DNA of 64,000 bases from Aestuariirhabdus litorea (GTDB taxonomy: Bacteria > Pseudomonadota > Gammaproteobacteria > Pseudomonadales > Aestuariirhabdaceae). Position numbers and translations under genes: made by a program. Positions 25,399-34,078 of this stretch are shown piece after piece (positions within the stretch are counted from its first letter, which is position 1; the number at the start of each line of letters is the position of its first letter). The DNA lies in NCBI RefSeq assembly GCF_003864255.1, contig NZ_QWEZ01000001.1:868001-932000 (forward strand), written 5' to 3'. The notes beneath the pieces were generated by a model. The model did not search any database. It had not been told where the DNA came from and saw only the letters and a list, made by a program, of their open reading frames with translations.

Positions 25399-25809
25399 TC
25401 AGCCCGCCAGTTCCAGCAGCAGTTTGCTTTTGATCAGGCCGAAAAAGTGAGGCTGCTCCCCGCTAAAATACCAGCCCAGCTGGGCGTCGCAGTGGCTGCA
25501 GTGGGCGAACTGCCAGCAGTGGCCGGAAAACCAGCTGGCCTCGGTCGTTGCCGGACCTTCAATGCGGCAACCATCCGCGCGCTTCAGGCACAGGAAACGA
25601 AAATCGGCACCGGCAGGATTGATTCGATAGTGTTCGTGGGAGCCCCTGACCGCCAGCAGTTGTTGTTGATCGCTGATCACCTGTCGGCAGTGGATGCAGA
25701 GGTAAAGTTGCTGCGGATCGGGTTGCAGCAATGGGTGGGTTTTGGGTAGCAGCTTGTCCAGTAGTTGCTGTTCGCTCTCCTCCTTAAGGAGGTAGGCGTA
25801 GGCTTGCAT
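25399..25809 (-). CDS. CULT (cereblon-type ligand-binding) domain protein
   Basis: A 136-residue protein that is almost entirely a CULT domain, the fold by which human cereblon binds thalidomide-like glutarimides. Zinc cysteines: CIHC (38, 41) and CSHC (104, 107). The aromatic cage is W93, W99, W113 with F115; the spacings 6, 14 and 2 equal those of human cereblon W380, W386, W400, F402, and the distance from the second Trp to the third Cys (5) also matches. GSHEHYRINPAGADFRFLC and FFGLIKSKL are typical of bacterial members such as the Magnetospirillum protein. No Lon-like domain is present. GAGGTG precedes the ATG. The natural ligand is unknown; degraded protein ends (cyclic imides) or uridine-like molecules have been proposed for the family. 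Confidence 0.9.
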   Translation of the reverse strand: MQAYAYLLKEESEQQLLDKLLPKTHPLLQPDPQQLYLCIHCRQVISDQQQLLAVRGSHEHYRINPAGADFRFLCLKRADGCRIEGPATTEASWFSGHCWQFAHCSHCDAQLGWYFSGEQPHFFGLIKSKLLLELAG

Positions 25810-25925
25810 GGTGCACCTCGGATCTGTTGATGCTATCCCATCTTAGCAGTAAATCTGGAACGAGGGCTGGCGTCCCTATGCGCTTTCACTTTTAATAGTG
25901 GATCAAGCAACGGGCGGGGGTAAGG

Positions 25926-26318
25926 ATGAACCGAGAAACAGGCTGGGCCATCGCAATCGTCGCCGGAGTTCTCCTCCTGATCGGGGTGGTGCTCTGGTGG
26001 TTTTCCGCCGATACTTCGGACCCGCTACAGCCGCTACCCCCTCAAGGCGCCCAGGAGGCGGTGAGTGAATCCCTGGCACCGGCAAGTCCGGAAACAGCGC
26101 CCGCCCCTGTGACCCCCACCTCCGGGGCAGCGGCCACAGCTTCCCCCAATAGCCAGGACGCGGGTCAGGCAGCGGTTGCCGATGAGGGGGCGATGGAGAC
26201 GATTCGTATCATCGTCCGCGAGCCGGTGACCGTCGACGGCGTCGATGTGGGGCAGGCACTGAAGGGTAAGGTAATCATCAACGAAGACCAGGTGGTCGAC
26301 CGGCCAGCGAGCCAGTAA
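25926..26318 (+). CDS. Single-TM protein with Pro/Ala-rich linker
   Basis: A 130-residue protein. Residues 6-26 form one transmembrane helix ([20 protein letters not shown]), followed by a 60-residue disordered Pro/Ala/Ser linker and a small C-terminal beta segment ([20 protein letters not shown], then [14 protein letters not shown]). TAAGG precedes the ATG. It is encoded 13 bases before lemA, so probably in the same transcript as LemA and the M48 protease. No family recognised. Confidence 0.72.
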   Translation: MNRETGWAIAIVAGVLLLIGVVLWWFSADTSDPLQPLPPQGAQEAVSESLAPASPETAPAPVTPTSGAAATASPNSQDAGQAAVADEGAMETIRIIVREPVTVDGVDVGQALKGKVIINEDQVVDRPASQ

Positions 26319-26331
26319 CAGGGAGTTTGAA

Positions 26332-26925
26332 ATGGAGATAAGCACGATCGTTGTCCTCGCCGTGTTGGGCGCTTTGGTTCTCTATGTGATCGGGATCTTT
26401 AATGGCCTGGTAAGCCGCAAGAACCGTTACGAAAATGCGTTTAGCCAAATTTCGGTGCAGCTTAAGCGGCGCCACGACCTGATCCCCAATCTGGTCAACA
26501 CCGCCAAGGGTTACCTCAAGCACGAGAGCGAGACCCTGGAGCGGGTGATCCGGGCGCGCAATACCGCTGCTAACCTGTTGGATGCCATGGGGGGCAAGCC
26601 CGATGGCTCTGCTCTCAAGCAGCTGGCGGGCGCCGAAAGCTCACTTTTTTCCGCCCTGCAGGGGCTGAATGTGACCCTTGAGCAGTACCCCGACCTGAAA
26701 GCGGATGAAACCATGCATCGCCTGATGGAGGAGTTGCAGAGCACCGAGAACCGGGTGGCCAAGGCACGCCAGTTTTACAACGATGCTGTAACCCAATACA
26801 ACATCTTCCGCGCCAGCTTCCCCCAGCGGCTCTTTGCCGCGCTGTTTGGCCATCCACTGGATGCCGGCCTGCTGGAGTTCGAGGATGCACAGCAGATTCA
26901 GCAGGCCCCTAATGTCTCTTTCTGA
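26332..26925 (+). CDS. LemA family protein
   Basis: A 197-residue protein: one N-terminal membrane helix and a helical-bundle domain. The hallmark [20 protein letters not shown] and [15 protein letters not shown] are present. LemA proteins are often encoded next to M48 metalloproteases, as here, and are thought to act in envelope quality control. GGGAG precedes the ATG. Confidence 0.9.
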   Translation: MEISTIVVLAVLGALVLYVIGIFNGLVSRKNRYENAFSQISVQLKRRHDLIPNLVNTAKGYLKHESETLERVIRARNTAANLLDAMGGKPDGSALKQLAGAESSLFSALQGLNVTLEQYPDLKADETMHRLMEELQSTENRVAKARQFYNDAVTQYNIFRASFPQRLFAALFGHPLDAGLLEFEDAQQIQQAPNVSF

Positions 26926-26950
26926 GGCGCCGGCCTAGGCGCGCATCGCG

Positions 26951-28840
26951 GTGGATTTTTTCCAGGCGCAAGAGGACGCCAAGCGTAAAAGCCGCTGGCT
27001 GCTGCTGTTGATGGGGGCAGCGGTGCTGAGCCTGGTGGTCATTGCTTTCCTGATGATGGCGGCGCTGCTGTGGTACGCCCAGCAATCGGTTCATCTCGCG
27101 CAACCCTTCAGCGACTACCTCAGTCCAGAGCTGTTCCTGGGCTGCCTGGCGGGCGTCGGTGGTGTCGTTCTGGTGGGGTCGCTGGTCAAACTGGCACAGC
27201 TGGGGCGAGGCCCCGGGGCGTTGATGCAGGCGATGGGGGGGCGGCTGATCGAGGCGCAGCCCTCAGCGCTGCGCGAGTTGGTGCTGCGCAACCTTGTGGA
27301 GGAGACCGCCATCGCCTCGGGTGTGCCGGTTCCGCAGATCTATATCCTGGATGAGGAGCCGGCGATCAACGCTTTTGCGGCCGGCTTTTCCCTCGAAGAT
27401 TCGGCGCTGGGCTTCACCCGGGGCTGTATCGACCGTCTGGGGCGCGACGAGCTGGAGGGGGTAGTCGCCCACGAATTCAGCCATCTGGTCCATGGCGACA
27501 GTCGGCTCAACCTCAAGCTGATGGGGGTGTTGCACGGCATCACCATGATCTCCAGCCTGGGTTACCAGATGCTGCGATCCCAGCGATATCGGAGTCGCGG
27601 GGGGCGCTCCGGCTCTTCGGCGTCACTGGTGGGGCTGGGTTTGCTGGTGATCGGGTACAGCGGCCTCTTTTTCGCGAGCCTGATCCGGGCGGCGGTCTCA
27701 CGCCAACGCGAATTTCTGGCCGACGCCAGTGCCGTGCAGTACACCCGCAATACCGAAGGGCTGGCGGGAGCGCTTAAGCGCATTGGCGGCTATCCCCTGG
27801 CGTCTGAACTGCAGACCCCGTTAGCGGCAGAGGCTTCTCACATGCTGTTTTCCCGCGGAGTGAGCCGCTGGGCGGGAGGGCTTTTTGCTACCCACCCGCC
27901 GCTCGACCACCGAATCCTGCGACTCGAGCCCGGCTGGCGGGGTGATCTGCTGGAGGGGGTAGGGGAGGTGCAGGCGCTGGATGCTGCACTGACGGGACAG
28001 GCCCACGCAACGCCCCTGTCGGCGGTGGTTGATCAGCGGCAGCCGGCTTCGCAGTGGGTGGGGCAGGCAGGCCCTGTTGAGCGGGAAGGGGCGCGCCGGC
28101 TGCTGACGGCGCTACCCCAGTCCTTGCAGTCGTTGGCTCACCGCGAGGATGGGGCTCGGGTGATTTTGTGTGGACTGCTTCTGGGGCAGGAGGGCAGCCT
28201 CCGTGAGAAGCAGCTGCGTATGCTGCGCAACGAGTGGCCGGAAGCCGATTTTGATCTGCTCTGTGGCCAGGTGAAAACCCTCGATCGCTTACCCCGCGCG
28301 CAACGACTTCCCCTGGTGAATCTTGCGCTACCCATGCTGAAGCAGCTCCCCGTCGAAGCGCGTCGCGCGTTGGTGGCGAGGGTGCAGTGGCTGGTGGCGG
28401 TGGATGGCAAACTCTCCCCTTTTGAGTGGGCGATTCAGGTACTGGTGATCCAGCAGTTGAGCCCGCCGCCTACTTCCTCTCCCGTGCCACTGGTGAAACG
28501 GCTACGGGAGCTGCGACTGCTGCTCTCCTGGCTGGCGTGGTCGGGGCGCTTGTCGGCCGCCGTCGCGCAGCAACACTGCAGTGAGGCGTACCGGCGTTTG
28601 CGGGTAAAATCAGTTGGGGTGATTCCCGCGCAACGTCTCAAGCCGCAGGAGGTGACCCAGGCGGCGCTGGCGCTGGTCAATGTCAGGACCACGGACAAGC
28701 AGCGCCTGCTGGATGCCCTGGAAGCGCTGGTGGTGGCCGACGATAAGGTATTGCTGGAGGAGTGGGAGCTGCTGCGAACCCTAGCAGAGCTGCTGGGATG
28801 TCCGCTGCCCTTACTCGTGCAGGGGGAGTCAGAGGGGTGA
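26951..28840 (+). CDS. M48 family membrane metalloprotease (HtpX-like) with helical C-terminal extension
   Basis: A 629-residue protein starting at GTG with a weak ribosome site. Two N-terminal helices precede the catalytic domain, where VVAHEFSHLVHGDSRLN (about 175-191) supplies the zinc HExxH and a further helix pair follows; RQREFLADASAVQYT carries the third zinc ligand Glu. About 250 further residues are helical, with VAVDGKLSPFEW and VVADDKVLLEEW, resembling TerB-like segments. It probably degrades damaged membrane proteins together with the LemA protein encoded 25 bases upstream. Its end overlaps the next gene by 12 bases. Confidence 0.88.
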   Translation: MDFFQAQEDAKRKSRWLLLLMGAAVLSLVVIAFLMMAALLWYAQQSVHLAQPFSDYLSPELFLGCLAGVGGVVLVGSLVKLAQLGRGPGALMQAMGGRLIEAQPSALRELVLRNLVEETAIASGVPVPQIYILDEEPAINAFAAGFSLEDSALGFTRGCIDRLGRDELEGVVAHEFSHLVHGDSRLNLKLMGVLHGITMISSLGYQMLRSQRYRSRGGRSGSSASLVGLGLLVIGYSGLFFASLIRAAVSRQREFLADASAVQYTRNTEGLAGALKRIGGYPLASELQTPLAAEASHMLFSRGVSRWAGGLFATHPPLDHRILRLEPGWRGDLLEGVGEVQALDAALTGQAHATPLSAVVDQRQPASQWVGQAGPVEREGARRLLTALPQSLQSLAHREDGARVILCGLLLGQEGSLREKQLRMLRNEWPEADFDLLCGQVKTLDRLPRAQRLPLVNLALPMLKQLPVEARRALVARVQWLVAVDGKLSPFEWAIQVLVIQQLSPPPTSSPVPLVKRLRELRLLLSWLAWSGRLSAAVAQQHCSEAYRRLRVKSVGVIPAQRLKPQEVTQAALALVNVRTTDKQRLLDALEALVVADDKVLLEEWELLRTLAELLGCPLPLLVQGESEG

Positions 28841-29701
28841 GTGTTGGCTGATCCACTGCTGAATGCGGGCGACCAGGGCCTCCGGGGTGCGAGCCCAGTT
28901 GAAGTGGTTTAGGCCCTCAACCCCCAGCGCCTTGCCGCTCAGGTGTTGATGGGTGATCTCGGCGGACGCCAGCTTGTCGTACAGCCTGACCACCGCCTTG
29001 CGAGGAGCCATCCAGTCCTCTTCGAAAGAGAGTGCCATCACCGGCAGCCTGACCTCGGCGAGCCTCTCCTCCAGCAGCTTGCCCCGCTTTTTCAGGTGAT
29101 ATCGACCGGTGCGTGCACAGTGGGCCCACTCGCGGATCAGCTGGCGCGCTTCACGCCCGCCGAAGCCGAGCCGGTGGCCGGGCAGATAACCCATCAACTG
29201 GGTGATCAGGTTGAGGCACTGGCTTGCCAATAACATAGGCAGTGGCCTTCCATAGCCGCGGTAGTGGATGTTGCTGGCGGCCACCAGAATCATCCCCTTC
29301 ACTTCGCGGGCATTCTCGGCCAGATAGAGGGTGTTGATCTGGCCCCCGAGGCTGTGTCCCAGCAGATAGACCGGGCTCTCTGGCAGTTGCTCTCGCAGGC
29401 ATTCAATCAACGCCGGCCACTCCTGCTCCAGCATCTCCTCATAGCCGAAGTTGACCTGCCGGGAGGCGCGTACCGAGCTGGCGCCCACCCCCCGCAGGTC
29501 TGCGGTCGCTGCGTGCAGTCCTGCCTGTCGAAACGCGTTGGCCAACGGCTGGTAGTAGTCGGCTTTGACCCCCATGGCCGGCATGCAGAGCACGACGGGA
29601 GTGGCAGGAGGGGCATCAGAGCGGAACAGTCTCAGGCGGTTACCGACGCCGTCAGCCGTGGTAACGGGAATGGTGACAGTGGGCATGCTCGACTCGCTCA
29701 T
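28829..29701 (-). CDS. Alpha/beta hydrolase
   Basis: A 290-residue alpha/beta-hydrolase. The nucleophile elbow is GHSLGG in VYLLGHSLGGQINTLYLAE; the oxyanion region VVLCMPAMGVKADYY precedes it, and Asp in SFEEDWMAPR plus His in GLNHFNW complete a plausible triad. No signal peptide, so cytoplasmic. The substrate cannot be inferred; the fold resembles lysophospholipase-type serine hydrolases. Transcribed alone, convergent with the M48 gene. Confidence 0.87.
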   Translation of the reverse strand: MSESSMPTVTIPVTTADGVGNRLRLFRSDAPPATPVVLCMPAMGVKADYYQPLANAFRQAGLHAATADLRGVGASSVRASRQVNFGYEEMLEQEWPALIECLREQLPESPVYLLGHSLGGQINTLYLAENAREVKGMILVAASNIHYRGYGRPLPMLLASQCLNLITQLMGYLPGHRLGFGGREARQLIREWAHCARTGRYHLKKRGKLLEERLAEVRLPVMALSFEEDWMAPRKAVVRLYDKLASAEITHQHLSGKALGVEGLNHFNWARTPEALVARIQQWISQHSPL

Positions 29702-29814
29702 GGGGCAGTGATTTGAGTTATTGTTCTATGCGATTTCACTATAACAGCGCGGTCGTTGTAATACAGTAGTAAGCCTTGAGAGAGATCCCCGGGAGTGTCA
29801 TATTCGGATCTGGA

Positions 29815-29850
29815 TCACAACTGCAGCGGTTGTGAAGGCAAGGTCACAAC
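29815..29850 (+). promoter_or_regulatory. Repeated TCACAAC motif upstream of sseA
   Basis: TCACAAC-N7-GTTGTGA is a perfect inverted repeat, followed nine bases later by a third copy TCACAAC. The array ends 18 bases before the sseA start, so it lies in the leader or promoter. Could be an operator or an alternative-pairing RNA element. Confidence 0.4.
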
Positions 29851-29868
29851 CGGCGCGAGGGGGAAACA

Positions 29869-30723
29869 ATGGCTGAACGGGCAGAGGCACTCATCGAAGT
29901 AGGCGAACTGCAGGAGCGTATCGGATCGCCCGACTGGGTGCTTTTTGATTGCCGCTTTTCGCTGGCCGACAAAGAACAGGGGGCCAGAGCCTATCAGCAG
30001 GGGCATATCCCCGGCGCCTGGTATGCGGACCTGGAAAAGGCGCTTTCTGGGCCGGTGGTGGCGGGCCAAACCGGACGCCACCCTCTGCCGGAACCCGGCG
30101 GGCTGACCCGGTTTTTAACGCGCTGCGGGCTGAGAGACGGTGCCACCGCGGTGGTGTACGACGATAACAACGGCGCCATGGCCGCCCGGCTCTGGTGGCT
30201 GTTGCGCTACCTGGGGGTGGAGAGCGTACGCCTGCTGAACGGCGGTTTTTCTGCCTGGCAGGCGGAGGGGGGCGACCTCTCGACCCTTTCCCCCCAACCA
30301 AAAGGGAACGAGGGGGTGTTGACTGTACGCCCTAACCCTCAGCTACTGGTATCGGCGGAGGAGATCCTTGCGGGGCTGGACGAGGATCGATTTTGCCTGG
30401 TCGATGCCCGCGCCGAGCCCCGTTTTCGCGGCGAGGTGGAGCCCATCGACCCGGTAGCAGGACACATCCCGGGGGCTCACTGTTACCCCTTCGAGGAGAA
30501 CCTTGGGGAGGATGGGCGGTTTAAGTCCAGCGCTGAGTTGAAACGGCGGTTCGCTTCTCTGGCGCACAACGCATCACCGCTTGTTTGCTACTGCGGGTCC
30601 GGCGTTACCGCCTGCCACAACCTGCTGGCGATGGAGCTGGCCGGGCTGCCGATGGCGAAGCTCTACCCCGGTTCCTGGAGCGAGTGGATTACCGATCCGG
30701 CCCGGCCACTTGCGGCGGGTTAA
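29869..30723 (+). CDS. sseA: 3-mercaptopyruvate/thiosulfate sulfurtransferase
   Basis: A 284-residue two-domain rhodanese. The N-terminal inactive domain contains YQQGHIPGAWYADLEKAL; the C-terminal domain carries the active-site loop YCGSGVTACHN, where CGSGVTA is the mercaptopyruvate-type loop (E. coli SseA). It moves sulfur from 3-mercaptopyruvate to cyanide or other thiophiles. GAGGGGG lies five bases before the ATG. Monocistronic, divergent from the hydrolase. Confidence 0.92.
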   Translation: MAERAEALIEVGELQERIGSPDWVLFDCRFSLADKEQGARAYQQGHIPGAWYADLEKALSGPVVAGQTGRHPLPEPGGLTRFLTRCGLRDGATAVVYDDNNGAMAARLWWLLRYLGVESVRLLNGGFSAWQAEGGDLSTLSPQPKGNEGVLTVRPNPQLLVSAEEILAGLDEDRFCLVDARAEPRFRGEVEPIDPVAGHIPGAHCYPFEENLGEDGRFKSSAELKRRFASLAHNASPLVCYCGSGVTACHNLLAMELAGLPMAKLYPGSWSEWITDPARPLAAG

Positions 30724-30968
30724 GGGCTGTACCACACTGTAGCTTCAAGGGGTTACCGGTTCTGTCAGATAGTTTTACAGTTGTGCGGAGGGCTGCCTGG
30801 TCGGGTCGATTAACCCTATGAATTCTGCAGGAAATATTATTACGGTGTGGTTTTTGCAGTTAATAAAGCACCCGCGTATCAGCGTACCATTTACTTTGGT
30901 TGCTTGCGGTTAGAGGTACGCGGAGAGCATTTACCTTTCGGTGACCGCAGCAGCAGGGAAGGATGATC

Positions 30969-31592
30969 ATGGAATCAGGATCCAGCAAACATCAACAGCA
31001 CTCGCCCTCCACGGGCGTAGAGAATCCTCGCCGGGGTTTCCTGAGAAAGTCGTTGATTGGTGCAACGCCGCTGGTACTGACGGCTGTCAGTCGGCCTGTG
31101 CTGGGTAACCAGTGTACGGTGTCCGGCATGATGTCGGGTAACCTCTCGGCACCCGGTGAGCCGGTGCTTTGTGCCGGCTTAACGCCGGGCTTCTGGAAAA
31201 ACCACCTGCGGGACTGGCCCGAGCCCTACGACCCCGGTGAGCTGCCGCTTGGGTGGCACCCCAATAACGGACAGAATACGCTCGTTCTTGAAGGGGGTAC
31301 CCTCTTTAACGAGTACTTCACCTACAGGGCCGGCTATTTTGACGATGACCCCCCGGCCTCCATGCTGGAGGTGATGCAGAAAGAGGGGTATGACGATAAG
31401 TACCGCCTGGGTGCCCATGCGGTGGCGGCGCTGCTGAACGCCACCTATTTTGCCAATATGGAAGGTGTCAGCTTTGGTTACACTGCCGATGAGATTCTGA
31501 GCTACTGGAACCTGGGGCATGGCCCGGGTGGTACCGATCTTGAAAGTCTCAAAGAGTTTTACATGATGCTCAATCAGCGAGGCTTCGATTGA
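30969..31592 (+). CDS. Tat-exported protein with GFWKNH motif (cassette gene 1)
   Basis: A 207-residue protein. The twin-arginine signal RRGFLRKSLIG (residues 21-31) and following hydrophobic stretch predict folded export. Mature features are paired cysteines (NQCTVSG, VLCAGLTPGFWKNH) and an alpha-helical C-terminal part ending with SLKEFYMMLNQRGF. The LTPGFWKNH motif recurs in secreted proteins of unknown function. The second in-frame ATG is chosen because AAGG lies six bases before it. It is the first gene of a tightly overlapping four-gene operon with a PqqD-like protein, an HprK-like kinase and a nucleotidyltransferase, and may be their substrate. Confidence 0.8.
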   Translation: MESGSSKHQQHSPSTGVENPRRGFLRKSLIGATPLVLTAVSRPVLGNQCTVSGMMSGNLSAPGEPVLCAGLTPGFWKNHLRDWPEPYDPGELPLGWHPNNGQNTLVLEGGTLFNEYFTYRAGYFDDDPPASMLEVMQKEGYDDKYRLGAHAVAALLNATYFANMEGVSFGYTADEILSYWNLGHGPGGTDLESLKEFYMMLNQRGFD

Positions 31593-31858
31593 CACAGGTG
31601 GCCTCCTGCCGGTTTGATCTTGATCCTCGGATTCAGCTCTGTGCACTGGGTGACCAGCTACTGGCTTTTCACCAGGCCAGTGGTGATACCCATTTGCTGG
31701 AGGGGGTGGCAGCGGAGCTGGTGAACCGGCTCGCAGAGGCGCCCCTCACACGCGAAGCCCTTGAACAGTTGGACTCCACCGACTTGCAAATCTCCCTGTC
31801 TCGACTGATGATGGAACTGGACCATCTGGGGATCGTCAGAGCCAGGGAATGCGAGTAG
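31589..31858 (+). CDS. PqqD-like peptide-binding protein, HPr-rel-A system (cassette gene 2)
   Basis: An 89-residue protein with the PqqD/RRE-type winged-helix shape: a beta hairpin (RFDLDPRIQLCALGDQLLAF), a helix-rich middle (HLLEGVAAELVNRLAEA) and a final helix (SRLMMELDHLGIVRA). PqqD relatives bind leader peptides in RiPP pathways. The start is TTG overlapping the previous stop (TTGA), so translation is coupled to the Tat-exported protein. It is annotated in the HPr-rel-A family sense from memory. Confidence 0.78.
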   Translation: MTQVASCRFDLDPRIQLCALGDQLLAFHQASGDTHLLEGVAAELVNRLAEAPLTREALEQLDSTDLQISLSRLMMELDHLGIVRARECE

Positions 31859-32787
31859 CAGAGCTCCAGCAACAGCAACTAGAGAACGCATTGTGTAATC
31901 AGGGACTCTGGTTGCAGACGGGCCCCTTTCGTTTTCATATCCGCAGCTCGGAACGAGCGATAGCCAAAGGCATTGCCACCCTCTACGCCGATTACCCCGT
32001 GGAGCTGGAGGGGGCGTGGGCAGATTTTCATCTGCAACTGCGCGCCGGTAGGGGGATGCGCCGCTGGTTGCGTCCGCAAGTAAACTTTTATCTCGACCGT
32101 TTCCGCCCCTTCAAGCCCCTGCCCAGAAACCAGGGTTTTGCGTTTCTGGAGTGGGGCATGAACTGGTGTGTGGCCAACCATATGCACCGCTACCTGATTC
32201 TGCATTGTGCGGTGGTAGCCAGGGCAAATGGTGATGCACTCCTGCTGCCCGGAGCCTCCGGCAACGGTAAAAGCACCCTTTGCGCCGCCCTGGTGGCCCG
32301 CGGCTGGCGACTGCTGTCGGATGAACTGGCGCTGGTTGATCCTGCCACGGGGCTGGTTCACCCCTTCGTGCGCCCGATCAGCCTCAAAAACCAGTCTATC
32401 GAGGTCATCCGTGACTTTTCCCCCGACCTGGTCATGGGAGATAGGGTCAGCGATACCCAAAAGGGGAGTGTGGCCCATGTCCGGGCGCCCGCCGGATCGG
32501 TGTCAGAGGGGCTGTCGCCGGTGCGGGTTCGCTGGATCCTGTTTCCACGCTACCTGCCGGGCAGTGATACCTGCCTCACCCCTGAGCGTCGTGGCACCAC
32601 GCTCATGCAACTCCAGGAGCAGGCCTTCAACTACCCGCTGCACGGAGTGGTCGGTTTTAACCTGCTCACGCAGTTGGTTGCCCAAAGCGGCTGTTATTCG
32701 CTCAGTTACTCATCACTGACAGAGGTTACCCAGCAGCTGGCAGCGGAGCTGCTTGAAGCTGAGGGCGAGGGAGGAGAAGTCCCATGA
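31849..32787 (+). CDS. HprK-related kinase A (cassette gene 3)
   Basis: A 312-residue protein with a P-loop at 135-143 (GASGNGKST) and the HprK-like acidic motif LLSDELALVD (156-165), preceded by LILHCAVVARANGDALLLPG, which aligns with the HPr-kinase core strand. An N-terminal region of about 115 residues is not HprK. No HPr gene is nearby, so the phosphate acceptor is not the sugar-transport protein. HprK relatives phosphorylate peptides in some lasso-peptide clusters. It overlaps the preceding gene by ten bases and the next by four. Confidence 0.85.
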   Translation: MRVAELQQQQLENALCNQGLWLQTGPFRFHIRSSERAIAKGIATLYADYPVELEGAWADFHLQLRAGRGMRRWLRPQVNFYLDRFRPFKPLPRNQGFAFLEWGMNWCVANHMHRYLILHCAVVARANGDALLLPGASGNGKSTLCAALVARGWRLLSDELALVDPATGLVHPFVRPISLKNQSIEVIRDFSPDLVMGDRVSDTQKGSVAHVRAPAGSVSEGLSPVRVRWILFPRYLPGSDTCLTPERRGTTLMQLQEQAFNYPLHGVVGFNLLTQLVAQSGCYSLSYSSLTEVTQQLAAELLEAEGEGGEVP

Positions 32788-33836
32788 GCGTTCTCCTGCT
32801 CGATATCCTGAGCCGCCGTCTCCCCCTCAAGGCGTTGTCACTGGTCCAGTGGGACCAACTACTGCGCAGCGCTCGGGAGGCAGAGGTGCTGGGGCGTATA
32901 GCCCAGCTACGGTCTGAGCAGCCGGCTCTGGAGGTGCCTCCCTTTGCGCACAACCTGCTCCAGAGTGTTGGGGTTCAGGTGGAGGCCCAGCGGCGCGCGG
33001 TACGCTACGAGGTGGAGTGCCTCGAAGCCGTGTTTAAAGTATCGGCTATTCCCCACCTCTACCTTAAGGGGACGGCCTATCTGCTGGCCGGCAGCGCGAA
33101 CGCACGGGGGCGACTCTTTTCTGATGTGGACCTGTTGGTCGCAGAGGCACAGCTGGAGGAAGCCGAGTGCCTGCTGCGGGATCATGGCTGGGTCTCCAGT
33201 CATGCCAACGCCTACGACCAACAGTATTATCGTCGTTTTATGCATGAGTTGCCGCCGATGGTGCACATGAAGCGGCGCACCGTACTGGATCTTCACCACA
33301 ATATTTTACCCCGTACCTCCCGCAGGGTACCGGATGCCAGCAGACTGTTTGCCTCAGCGCTGACCCTGCCCTCTGGAGTCCGGGTACCAGGGCCGGTGGA
33401 TCTGCTGTTGCACTGTGCCACCCACCTGTTTCACGAGGGAGAGGTCAAGCAAGGGGTTCGAGGGCTCGTGGATATTGACCTGCTGTTTCGGCAACTGGCC
33501 CCGGAGCAGCGGTTGCAGCTTTTCGGCCGTGCGCAGCAGCTTTACCTGGAGCGCTCGCTCTATTACGCCCTCCACTTCAGCCAACGCTACCTGGATACCC
33601 CCCTCGATGAGGCGGAGCAGAAAAGGCTCGAGCGGATCAAACCCGGGCTCCCCGTGCGGCTGGCCATGGACTGGCTCTACCGCTCGGTGTTTGAGGTGGA
33701 GGCGGATCGACCCCGTTCAATGCGGGGGCAGCTCTGTGAACTCTTGGTCTATCTGCGCGGGCACTACCTTCGAATGCCGCTCTACCGTCTTATCCCCCAC
33801 CTGGTGCGTAAAGGGCTCAAACCCAAGGGAGCCTAG
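32784..33836 (+). CDS. Nucleotidyltransferase family protein (cassette gene 4)
   Basis: A 350-residue protein with the uncharacterised nucleotidyltransferase fold: HLYLKGTAYLLAGSANARGR followed by LFSDVDLLV, giving the metal-binding Asp pair at 114 and 116. A helical C-terminal region contains LLHCATHLFHEGEVKQGVRG, common to this family. The reaction would transfer a nucleotide to a protein, peptide or small molecule; the acceptor is unknown. ATGA overlap with the kinase gene shows coupled translation. Confidence 0.84.
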   Translation: MSVLLLDILSRRLPLKALSLVQWDQLLRSAREAEVLGRIAQLRSEQPALEVPPFAHNLLQSVGVQVEAQRRAVRYEVECLEAVFKVSAIPHLYLKGTAYLLAGSANARGRLFSDVDLLVAEAQLEEAECLLRDHGWVSSHANAYDQQYYRRFMHELPPMVHMKRRTVLDLHHNILPRTSRRVPDASRLFASALTLPSGVRVPGPVDLLLHCATHLFHEGEVKQGVRGLVDIDLLFRQLAPEQRLQLFGRAQQLYLERSLYYALHFSQRYLDTPLDEAEQKRLERIKPGLPVRLAMDWLYRSVFEVEADRPRSMRGQLCELLVYLRGHYLRMPLYRLIPHLVRKGLKPKGA

Positions 33837-33907
33837 TCAAGCCCCTCGGCGGGTACAATAACGGGGGCCCCTCAGGGGGGTTCACATCTGGTAAGCCGAG
33901 GGTATCA

Positions 33908-34078
33908 ATGAAGCGGGTACCGATGGTCGGGCACAGCCCCGGGGGGCTCAAGGTGATGGCTTGGCTGATGCGCCAGCAGGCCCACTTTGGGGCGGTCTAT
34001 GCCTCTCCCATACGAAGAGTGTATCTGCCGGCGGTGGTGGGAGAGCGGCCGCAATCCAGCTATTTGTGGCGCAGTTGA
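33908..34078 (+). CDS. Putative 56-residue basic protein
   Basis: A short frame beginning MKRVPMVGHSPGGLKVMAWL and ending SSYLWRS, rich in Arg, Val and aromatic residues. GAGGG lies five bases before the ATG, an excellent site. It follows the nucleotidyltransferase gene by 71 bases on the same strand and overlaps the 3' end of the convergent transporter by 19 bases. It could be a fifth cassette gene or a chance frame. No family recognised. Confidence 0.42.
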   Translation: MKRVPMVGHSPGGLKVMAWLMRQQAHFGAVYASPIRRVYLPAVVGERPQSSYLWRS

